Below, one piece after another: positions 22,524 to 28,648 of a stretch of 28,648 bases of DNA. Origin of the DNA: Bacillota bacterium (GTDB lineage: Bacteria > Bacillota_I > Bacilli_A > RF39 > UBA660); the NCBI GenBank assembly GCA_023391185.1, contig JAEWBI010000025.1, positions 1 to 28,648 of the forward strand. Reading direction: 5' to 3'. Position 1 is the stretch's first letter. Every line of letters begins with the position of its first letter. The notes beneath the pieces are model-generated. The model ran no database searches, was not told the origin of the DNA, and was given only the letters and a program-made list of their open reading frames with translations. A program made the translations under genes and the position numbers.

Positions 22524-23633
22524 GTGTTTTTACAACAATTAAAATTAAAAAATTTTAGAAACTATGAAAAAGTTAATATAAAATTAAGTGAAAACATTAA
22601 CATTTTTTATGGGGATAATGCTCAAGGCAAAACAAATATATTAGAAAGTATATATTTATTGGGTTTAACAAAATCACACAGAGCCACATCAGATAATGAA
22701 CTAATTATGAATGAAAGAAATTACTACACTGTTGAAGGAATGATAAATAAAAATAAAATTAGAACAAAATTACTTTTAAAATATGCAAAAAAAAGCAAGG
22801 AATTTTACATTGATAACAATAAAATATTGAAAACAACTGATTACTTATCTAACATGAATGTTATAATTTTTTTTCCTGATGATATTGAAATAATAAAAGG
22901 TTTACCTGAAATTAGGAGAAAATATCTTAATACAGAATTGAGCCAATTATATCCTACATATTATAAAATTTTAAATGAATATAATAAGTTGCTCAAAATG
23001 AGAAATGATCTTTTAAAAAAGGCATGTAATCGTGAAAAAATTGATTTCAATTATTTAAATATAGTAACAGAATACTATATTGATAAAGCTGTATTTATTT
23101 ATAGAGCTAGAAAAAAGTATATAGAGAAAGTTTCAATATTAGCTGCAAATATATTTAGTGATATTAGTAATAGTAAAAATTTTTCATTAAGTTATTTAAC
23201 CAAACCATATATAGAAGATTTTAATTCGTTTGCTTTAAAAGAAAATTTAAAAAAAATTATGCAAGAAAATTTAGAAAAAGAGATAAAATTAGGAATGTCT
23301 TTATATGGACCACATCGAGATGATTTTGAATTTGTTTTAAATGGTTCTAATTTAAAAAAATTTGGATCACAAGGTCAACAAAAATTATCAGTTTTAGTAT
23401 TAAAATTATCAGAAATTAAGATTTTTGAGAATCAATTAAATGAAACACCAATTTTATTACTAGATGATGTTTTTAGTGAATTTGATAAACATAAAAAAAA
23501 TAACATATTAAAGTATATAGATAAGAATATACAGACTATAATAACAACAACAGATTTAAATAATATAAAAAAAGAAATTATAAATGTTTCAAAAGTATTT
23601 TATATTGATAAAGGAAAGATTGTAGAAAAATAG
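22524..23633 (+). CDS. recF: DNA replication and repair protein RecF
   Basis: SMC-like ATPase that, with RecO and RecR, loads RecA at gaps. With the start at GTG 22524 the protein begins FLQQLKLKNFRNYEKVNIKL after Met, matching the family start; 369 aa is typical. Walker A GDNAQGKT (30-37), the ABC-type signature region FGSQGQQKLSVLVLKLSEI, and Walker B ILLLDDVFSEFD are clear. Longer frames begin with TTG 22491, GTG 22494 or GTG 22512, but they add non-homologous residues. No ATG is available, so recF uses a rare start codon with only a weak ribosome site (GTGGCGAT), suggesting low expression. It ends inside the gyrB ribosome site. Confidence 0.92.
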   Translation: MFLQQLKLKNFRNYEKVNIKLSENINIFYGDNAQGKTNILESIYLLGLTKSHRATSDNELIMNERNYYTVEGMINKNKIRTKLLLKYAKKSKEFYIDNNKILKTTDYLSNMNVIIFFPDDIEIIKGLPEIRRKYLNTELSQLYPTYYKILNEYNKLLKMRNDLLKKACNREKIDFNYLNIVTEYYIDKAVFIYRARKKYIEKVSILAANIFSDISNSKNFSLSYLTKPYIEDFNSFALKENLKKIMQENLEKEIKLGMSLYGPHRDDFEFVLNGSNLKKFGSQGQQKLSVLVLKLSEIKIFENQLNETPILLLDDVFSEFDKHKKNNILKYIDKNIQTIITTTDLNNIKKEIINVSKVFYIDKGKIVEK

Positions 23634-23643
23634 AGGTGAAATT

Positions 23644-25569
23644 ATGGAACAAGAAATTAAACATTACGATGCTTCTGATATCCAGGTACTTGAAGGATTA
23701 GAGGCTGTAAGAAAAAGACCTGGTATGTACATAGGAACAACAAGTGAAAAAGGACTACATCATTTAGTTTGGGAAATAGTGGATAATGCTATAGATGAAG
23801 CTTTAGCTGGTTATTGTAATGATATTGAAATCGTTATTAATAAAGATAATTCTGTTACTGTAAAAGATGACGGTAGAGGTATACCAACAGGTGTTCATCC
23901 AAAAACAGGTTTGTCTACAGTAGAAACAGTTTATACTGTGTTACATGCAGGAGGTAAATTTGGTGGTGGCGGATATAAAGTGTCTGGCGGACTTCATGGA
24001 GTTGGTGCTTCTGTTGTTAATGCATTAAGTTTATGGGTTGAAGTTAGAGTATATCAAGCAGGAAAAGTACATTACATAAAATTTGCTAATGGTGGTCATA
24101 CTGTTGAACCACTTAAAATAATAGATGAATGCTCTATAGATAGAACAGGTACTACAGTTACTTTTAAACCTGATCCAGAAATATTTACAGATACAATTAT
24201 TTTTGATTACGAAACATTAAAAACAAGAATTAGAGAATTAGCTTTTTTGAATAAGGGATTAAAATTAATTTTATTTGATGATAGAACAGATGAGAAAAAA
24301 AGAGAAGAGTTTTATTATGAGGGTGGAATTAGTGCTTATGTACAATTTTTAAATAAAAATAAAACACCTATTCATGAACAAATTATTCATGTTGGTGGTG
24401 AAGAAAATGATATATCTGTAGAAGTAGCAATGCAATATAATTCTGGTTATACAGCAAATGTTTATTCTTTTACAAATAATATTAATACATATGAAGGTGG
24501 AACACACGAAGAAGGTGTAAAAAGAGCATTAACTCGTATTATTAATAATTATGCTAAAAACAATAGATTAATTAAAGATAATGATGATCCTTTAACAGGT
24601 GATGATGTTAGAGAAGGTTTGACAATGATTGTTTCTTGTAAACATCCAAATCCTCAATTTGAAGGACAAACAAAAACAAAATTAGGAAATAGTGAAGTTA
24701 GAAAAATAGCTGATGATGTTTTTAGTAATGGTTTTGAAAGATTTTTACTTGAAAATCCTGAGCAAGCTAAGTTAGTTATAGATAAGGCTTTAACAGCCGC
24801 ACGTGCAAGAGTTGCGGCAAAACGTGCTAGAGAGTTGACTAGAAGAAAAGGTGGGTTAGAATTAACAAATCAATGGGGAAAACTTACTGATTGTTCTAGT
24901 AAAGATGCAACTGTATCAGAAATTTTTATTGTCGAAGGGGATTCAGCCGGTGGCTCTGCTGTTGGTGGAAGAGATTCTAAGACTCAAGCAATTTTGCCTT
25001 TAAGAGGTAAAATATTAAATGTAGAAAAAGCTAGATTAGATAGAATCCTAGGAAATGAAGAAATAAGAAGTATGATAACTGCTTTTGGTACTGGTATTGG
25101 TGATGAATTTGATATTTCAAAATTAAGATATCATAAAATAGTTATAATGACTGATGCTGATGTAGATGGTGCACATATTAGAACATTACTCTTAACATTA
25201 TTTTATAGGTTTTTTAAACCAATTGTTGAAGCTGGACATATTTACGTTGCTCAACCACCATTATATAAAATTACACATGGTAAGACATTTACTTATGTTT
25301 TAACTGATCAAGAAAAAGAAGAATATATAAAAAGTTTACCAGCTACTACAAAGTATGATATTCAAAGAAACAAAGGATTAGGCGAAATGGATGCCGAGGA
25401 ACTTTGTAGTACAACAATGAATATCAATCATAGAACATTACGTAGAGTAACTGTTGAGGATGCAATGCTTGCTGATAAGGTGTTTGAAACACTTATGGGT
25501 GAAGAAGTAGAGCCTAGACGTGAGTTTATTGAGGAAAATGCCATTTACGTACAAAATTTGGATATATAG
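23644..25569 (+). CDS. gyrB: DNA gyrase subunit B
   Basis: 641-residue ATPase subunit of the topoisomerase that introduces negative supercoils. GHKL ATPase motifs: EIVDNAIDEALAG, DDGRGIPTGVHPKTG, and the ATP lid GGKFGGGGYKVSGGLHGVGA. The transducer domain carries the QTKTKLGN loop. The Toprim domain contains EGDSAGGSA and DADVDGAHI with the metal-binding acidic residues, and the C-terminal part has RNKGLGEMDAEELCSTTMN. YKVSGGLHGVG and the QTKTKLGNSEVR loop indicate gyrase rather than topoisomerase IV, and the neighbours agree. AGAGGTGA overlaps the recF stop. Confidence 0.97.
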   Translation: MEQEIKHYDASDIQVLEGLEAVRKRPGMYIGTTSEKGLHHLVWEIVDNAIDEALAGYCNDIEIVINKDNSVTVKDDGRGIPTGVHPKTGLSTVETVYTVLHAGGKFGGGGYKVSGGLHGVGASVVNALSLWVEVRVYQAGKVHYIKFANGGHTVEPLKIIDECSIDRTGTTVTFKPDPEIFTDTIIFDYETLKTRIRELAFLNKGLKLILFDDRTDEKKREEFYYEGGISAYVQFLNKNKTPIHEQIIHVGGEENDISVEVAMQYNSGYTANVYSFTNNINTYEGGTHEEGVKRALTRIINNYAKNNRLIKDNDDPLTGDDVREGLTMIVSCKHPNPQFEGQTKTKLGNSEVRKIADDVFSNGFERFLLENPEQAKLVIDKALTAARARVAAKRARELTRRKGGLELTNQWGKLTDCSSKDATVSEIFIVEGDSAGGSAVGGRDSKTQAILPLRGKILNVEKARLDRILGNEEIRSMITAFGTGIGDEFDISKLRYHKIVIMTDADVDGAHIRTLLLTLFYRFFKPIVEAGHIYVAQPPLYKITHGKTFTYVLTDQEKEEYIKSLPATTKYDIQRNKGLGEMDAEELCSTTMNINHRTLRRVTVEDAMLADKVFETLMGEEVEPRREFIEENAIYVQNLDI

Positions 25570-25581
25570 GAGGTGCAATAG

Positions 25582-28038
25582 ATGGACAGATTAGAAGAAG
25601 TAAACATTTCAAAAGAGATGCAACAATCATTTCTAGAATATTCAATGAGTGTAATAATATCTCGTGCATTGCCAGATTTAAGAGATGGACTTAAACCAGT
25701 ACATAGAAGAATTCTTTATACTATGTATGAATCAGGATATACACCAGATAAAGCTTATGTAAAAAGTGCTAAAACAGTTGGAGCAGTTATTGGTAATTAT
25801 CACCCTCATGGTGATACTGCTGTTTATGATGCTCTAGTTAGAATGGCACAAGATTTTAGTTATAGATATACTTTAATAGATGGTCATGGAAATTTTGGTT
25901 CTATTGATGGTTATGGTGCTGCAGCTTATCGTTATACTGAAGCCAGAATAGCAAAAATGTCAATGGAATTATTAAAGGACATAAACAAAGAGACAGTTGA
26001 TTTTGAAGATAACTTCGATGGAAGTAGAAAAGAACCAACTATATTACCAAGTAGATATCCAAATATATTAGTAAATGGAACAATGGGTATAGCTGTTGGT
26101 ATGGCTACAAATATACCTCCACATAATTTATCAGAAGTTATTGATGGATGTGTGGCATATATAGAAAATCCAGAAATAGAATTATTAGAACTTATGAATT
26201 ATATAAAAGGTCCTGATTTTCCTACTGGTGCACTAATTTTGGGAAATAGTGGTATTAAAAAAGCTTATGAAACAGGAAAAGGTGCAATTACTATTAGATC
26301 AAAAGCTGAAATAGTCGAAAATAAAGGAAAAACAGAGATAATTGTTACCGAAATTCCATATCAAGTAAATAAATTAGCACTAAGACAAAGAATTGCTGAG
26401 TTAGTTAGAGATAAAATTATAGATGGGATAGGCGATTTACATGATGAATCAACTATTTCCCAGGGAATTAGGATTGTAATTGAGTTGAAAAAGGATGCAA
26501 ATCCAAATGTTGTTTTAAACAATTTATATAAACATACACAATTGCAAACATCATATGGTATTAATTTTTTAATGCTAGATGATGGACAACCAAAAACATT
26601 AGGATTAAAATCCATAATTTCTAAATATATAGAATTTCAAAAATCAGTAATATATAGAAGAACTAAATTTGAATTAGATAAAGCTGAAAAGAGATCTCAT
26701 ATTTTGGAAGGATTAAAAATTGCATTAGAAAACATAGATGCAGTTATAAAGGTTATTAAAGAAGCACCAACAGATGAGGAAGCAAAAAACACTCTTATTT
26801 CTAGATTCAGTCTAAGTGATGTTCAAGCAGAAGCAATCATGGAGATGAAATTAAGAAGACTTTCAGGATTAGAACGTAAAAAGATTGAAGATGAATTGGC
26901 TGAGTTAATTAAAATTATTGAGAATTTAAAAAGCATTTTAGTTAGTGATGAAAAAATATCAAATATTGTAAAAGATGAATTGATAGAAATTAAGAATAAA
27001 TATGGCGATGAAAGAAGAACTGAAATTGATAATTCTTCAATAGAATTTATAGAGGATGAATCTTTAATACCAGTTGAAGATATTGTCATTACATTAACAA
27101 ATAAAGGTTATATTAAACGTATGACTAGTGAGACTTATAAATCACAAAATAGAGGTGGTGTGGGTGTTAAAGGTATGACAACAAACGAAGAAGATTTTGT
27201 TGAAAATATTACATCCATGACGACACATGATTATCTTATGTTCTTTACAAATAAAGGTAAAGTGTATAGGATGAAGGGATATGAAATACCTTTATATAAT
27301 AGACAAGCAAAAGGTTTACCTATTGTTAACTTATTACCTATTGAAAAAGATGAAATTGTAAAAGTAATGTTAACAATCAAAGCTGATGAAAATGAAGGTA
27401 ATATTGTATTTTGTACACAAAATGGACTAGTAAAGCGTACAAATTTGGTTGAATTTGAAAGTATTAGGACAAATGGTAAAATAGCTATAACTTTGAAAGA
27501 GAATGATGAACTTATTTCTGCTAAGAAAACATGTGGCGACAATGAAATATTGATTGCCTCATCAAACGGTAGAATGATAAGGTTCAAAGAGGAAGAAATT
27601 AGAGTTATGGGAAGAACTGCTTCAGGTGTACGTGGAATCGAAGTAGGTGATGGTGTCTGCGTTGGCTGTGAAATTGCTGAAGCAGGTCAAGAGATTTTGG
27701 TAGTAACTGAAAATGGATATGGAAAGAAAACATCAATTGATGAGTATAGAATGACACACAGGGGTAGCAAAGGTGTTAAAGCTTTAAATGTTACTTCTAA
27801 AAATGGAAATATTGTTTCATTTAAGACTATACATGGTGATGAAGATCTAATGATAGTGACAAATAGTGGAATTATTATAAGAATCTCTGCAGAACAAGTA
27901 TCATCAACAGGCAGAGTTGCACAAGGTGTTCGTTTGATAAATTTAAAAGATGAACAAAAGGTTAGTACAATTGCTACAATTAAAAAAGATGAAGTAGAAA
28001 GCAATTTAGATTCTGAGATAGTTGAAGATAATCAATAA
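25582..28038 (+). CDS. gyrA: DNA gyrase subunit A
   Basis: 818-residue breakage-reunion subunit. The winged-helix and tower domains hold catalytic Y118 in YRYTEARIAK. The quinolone-determining region reads YHPHGDTAVYDALVRMAQDF, with Thr79 where E. coli has Ser83 and Asp83 where it has Asp87. The C-terminal DNA-wrapping domain contains the gyrase-specific GyrA box as QNRGGVGVKGM, followed by further blades (GKVYRMKGYEIP, GLVKRTNLVEF, GRMIRFKEEEI, GYGKKTSIDEY, GIIIRISAEQV), which shows it is gyrase rather than ParC. A canonical AGGAGGTG lies before the ATG. The last residues are an acidic tail (ESNLDSEIVEDNQ). Confidence 0.97.
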   Translation: MDRLEEVNISKEMQQSFLEYSMSVIISRALPDLRDGLKPVHRRILYTMYESGYTPDKAYVKSAKTVGAVIGNYHPHGDTAVYDALVRMAQDFSYRYTLIDGHGNFGSIDGYGAAAYRYTEARIAKMSMELLKDINKETVDFEDNFDGSRKEPTILPSRYPNILVNGTMGIAVGMATNIPPHNLSEVIDGCVAYIENPEIELLELMNYIKGPDFPTGALILGNSGIKKAYETGKGAITIRSKAEIVENKGKTEIIVTEIPYQVNKLALRQRIAELVRDKIIDGIGDLHDESTISQGIRIVIELKKDANPNVVLNNLYKHTQLQTSYGINFLMLDDGQPKTLGLKSIISKYIEFQKSVIYRRTKFELDKAEKRSHILEGLKIALENIDAVIKVIKEAPTDEEAKNTLISRFSLSDVQAEAIMEMKLRRLSGLERKKIEDELAELIKIIENLKSILVSDEKISNIVKDELIEIKNKYGDERRTEIDNSSIEFIEDESLIPVEDIVITLTNKGYIKRMTSETYKSQNRGGVGVKGMTTNEEDFVENITSMTTHDYLMFFTNKGKVYRMKGYEIPLYNRQAKGLPIVNLLPIEKDEIVKVMLTIKADENEGNIVFCTQNGLVKRTNLVEFESIRTNGKIAITLKENDELISAKKTCGDNEILIASSNGRMIRFKEEEIRVMGRTASGVRGIEVGDGVCVGCEIAEAGQEILVVTENGYGKKTSIDEYRMTHRGSKGVKALNVTSKNGNIVSFKTIHGDEDLMIVTNSGIIIRISAEQVSSTGRVAQGVRLINLKDEQKVSTIATIKKDEVESNLDSEIVEDNQ

Positions 28039-28040
28039 TA

Positions 28041-28056
28041 TGTTTCACGTGAAACT
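28041..28056. other. parS site 1
   Basis: TGTTTCACGTGAAACT, 15 of 16 bases of the consensus parS TGTTTCACGTGAAACA. It lies 2 bases after the gyrA stop and before the gyrA terminator. Confidence 0.9.
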
Positions 28057-28084
28057 AAAAGAAAACAAAAGTTTTCTTTTTTTT
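28057..28084 (+). terminator. Intrinsic terminator of recF-gyrB-gyrA
   Basis: Perfect 10-bp stem AAAAGAAAAC / GTTTTCTTTT with AAAA loop (28057-28080), then more T. It sits between parS sites 1 and 2. Confidence 0.85.
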
Positions 28085-28089
28085 GTCAA

Positions 28090-28105
28090 TGTTTCACGTG
28101 AAACA
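28090..28105. other. parS site 2
   Basis: Exact TGTTTCACGTGAAACA; the palindrome extends to 22 bp (28087-28108, flanks CAA/TTG). Confidence 0.95.
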
Positions 28106-28108
28106 TTG

Positions 28109-28392
28109 ATATTTAATTAGGTAATATTAAATTTTTCATTTTTTTATGTAAAAGTCTATATAATCAACATTTATGATGAATATTATTTGTTATTTTGTAA
28201 TTATTGTAAATTTTATATATTTCACGTGAAACATATAAAGATTTAATATTTTGAACAGTATTAAGTTCAATTAAAATATTAAGTAAATAAAGTATGAATT
28301 TAATGTGAGGGTAAAAAAGTAAATATTTGACTAGTTTTTAATAAATAACATACATTAAACAACAAATTTTAAATATATAACGATCTGATGTA
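28109..28392. other. Gene-free AT-rich stretch carrying parS site 3
   Basis: No supportable gene or promoter is seen. Apart from parS site 3 it contains an imperfect inverted repeat: TTAATATTTTGAAC (28243-28256), loop AGTATTAA, then GTTC, a 4-base bulge, and AAAATATTAA ending at 28282. It may fold but has no T run after it. Short ATG-starting frames lack ribosome sites. Confidence 0.5.
28218..28233. other. parS site 3
   Basis: TATTTCACGTGAAACA, 15 of 16 consensus bases. Confidence 0.88.
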
Positions 28393-28408
28393 TGTTTCAC
28401 GTGAAACA
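28393..28408. other. parS site 4
   Basis: Exact TGTTTCACGTGAAACA; palindrome extends to 20 bp (28391-28410). Confidence 0.95.
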
Positions 28409-28434
28409 TATGATGAATTATTTTAAAATATTAA

Positions 28435-28450
28435 TGTTTCACGTGAAACA
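28435..28450. other. parS site 5
   Basis: Exact TGTTTCACGTGAAACA, ending 4 bases before the -35 of the SRP RNA promoter. Confidence 0.95.
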
Positions 28451-28453
28451 TTG

Positions 28454-28482
28454 TTGCAAAAGACTACAAAATATAGTATATT
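28454..28482 (+). promoter_or_regulatory. Promoter of SRP RNA
   Basis: -35 TTGCAA (28454-28459), 17-base spacer, -10 TATATT (28477-28482). The predicted start, 28489, is exactly the first base of the terminal stem of the SRP RNA. Confidence 0.65.
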
Positions 28483-28488
28483 TGTATT

Positions 28489-28564
28489 GCACAACATTTA
28501 TGGTTGAAACAGGTCAGAGTCGGAAGACAGCAGCCTTAAAACCCTCTAAATGTGTGTGCTTTTT
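28489..28564 (+). ncRNA. ffs: Signal recognition particle RNA, small 4.5S-like form
   Basis: The apical domain IV is clear: GGTCAGAGTCGGAAGACAGC followed by AGCC (28512-28535), with the GGAA tetraloop closed by GTC/GAC, and the conserved asymmetric loop (CAG on one side, AGCAGCC on the other) that binds Ffh. The terminal stem forms from GCACAACATTTA (28489-28500) and TAAATGTGTGTGC (28547-28559, one bulged G), then GGTT/AACC. A T run right after (28560-28564) acts as terminator. The RNA is about 75 bases and lacks an Alu domain, unlike the long 6S-like form of B. subtilis. It works with Ffh and FtsY to target membrane proteins to SecYEG/YidC. Confidence 0.88.
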
Positions 28565-28582
28565 AATTATATGGTGATAATA

Positions 28583-28648
28583 ATGGAAAAATATATGAAT
28601 ATTGCATTAAAAGAGGCTAAAAAAGCTTTGAAATATGGAGATATACCA
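28583..28648 (+). CDS. tadA: tRNA-specific adenosine deaminase TadA (N-terminal part, cut by window edge)
   Basis: An ATG with GGTGAT 8 bases upstream opens 22 codons to the window edge: MEKYMNIALKEAKKALKYGD followed by IP. The M-x-A-L-x-E-A-x-K-A pattern followed by GDIP is the standard start of TadA, which converts A34 to inosine in tRNA-Arg; the HAE zinc motif would lie just beyond the edge. Its position next to the SRP RNA gene near oriC matches the B. subtilis order (yaaJ/tadA beside scr, upstream of dnaX). The assignment rests on 22 residues plus context. Confidence 0.8.
   Translation, partial: MEKYMNIALKEAKKALKYGDIP

Noticed and set aside
25816..25827. Thr79 of GyrA (E. coli Ser83) as a quinolone-resistance mutation.
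   Set aside because: Thr is a normal residue at this position in several Bacillota, and the acidic residue four positions later is retained; resistance cannot be concluded.
1966..26248. Decamer TATTTCCCAA (or its complement) recurring at 1966, 7328, 12148, 14985, 19079, 20281, 23769 and 26239.
   Set aside because: Several copies encode Leu-Gly-Asn as TTG-GGA-AAT in unrelated proteins (helicase, radical SAM, MnmE, GyrA), so coding and codon bias explain most. Only the intergenic palindrome at 12137 was kept.
26453..26468. Second Noc-site-like sequence in gyrA (TATTTCCC-A-GGGAATT).
   Set aside because: It has an extra central base, so the half-site spacing is wrong for the known Noc site.
28392..28577. 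61-codon open frame in the parS region.
   Set aside because: It is a by-product of two parS sites (each reading Met-Phe-His-Val-Lys-His) and runs into the SRP RNA; no ribosome site.

Overview
The window is the replication-origin region of a low-GC Gram-positive bacterium (Bacillota, probably class Bacilli or an Erysipelotrichales/RF39-like relative). The evidence is a bipartite oriC around dnaA, B. subtilis-like gene order on both flanks, very AT-rich DNA, sigma-A-type promoters, and Bacilli-typical proteins (WhiA, YvcK, a Noc/ParB-family protein, a ComK-family protein, Jag, Lgt). The genetic code looks standard: TGG is Trp and TGA is used as stop (dnaB-type helicase, yidC, uvrB). No tRNA, rRNA, insertion sequence or CRISPR array was seen. 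The species cannot be named from sequence alone.

Left arm (1-18735, all minus strand, reading away from the origin): rpmH, rnpA, yidC, jag, an HD-domain hydrolase, mnmE, mnmG, rsmG, a Noc/ParB protein with a huge internal insertion, uvrB, a radical SAM protein, a YvlD-like membrane protein, lgt, an orphan type IV pilin-like gene, yvcK, whiA, rplI, the replicative helicase, a LysM-G5-M23 cell wall peptidase, and the start of a walJ/yycJ-like metallo-hydrolase cut by the window edge. Right arm (19187-28648, all plus strand): dnaA, dnaN, a ComK-like gene, recF, gyrB, gyrA, a five-copy parS cluster, the small SRP RNA, and the start of tadA. Every gene is therefore co-directional with replication forks leaving oriC.

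The origin itself consists of a 450-bp gene-free stretch upstream of dnaA with scattered DnaA boxes and a 14-A run, plus the dnaA-dnaN spacer, which has two back-to-back DnaA boxes followed directly by a trio-like repeat and an AT-rich tract. The genes serve initiation and elongation (dnaA, dnaN, helicase, gyrase), repair (recF, uvrB), chromosome organisation (Noc-like, parS), tRNA/rRNA modification (mnmE, mnmG, rsmG, tadA), membrane protein and lipoprotein biogenesis (yidC, SRP RNA, lgt), cell wall control (M23, yvcK, whiA), and possibly competence (ComK-like, pilin).

The most unusual items are: (1) the Noc/ParB protein, whose DNA-recognition residues are Noc-like and which carries about 430 residues of acidic, Asn/Pro-rich, motif-repeating sequence between its DNA-binding and C-terminal domains; (2) a near-perfect Noc-binding-site match and a perfect 24-bp palindrome next to that gene, while five parS sites cluster 16 kb away with no ParB/Spo0J gene in view; (3) a ComK-family gene occupying the usual yaaA slot between dnaN and recF; (4) very compressed gene junctions in which stop codons lie inside terminator hairpins and predicted transcripts start at the Shine-Dalgarno sequence.
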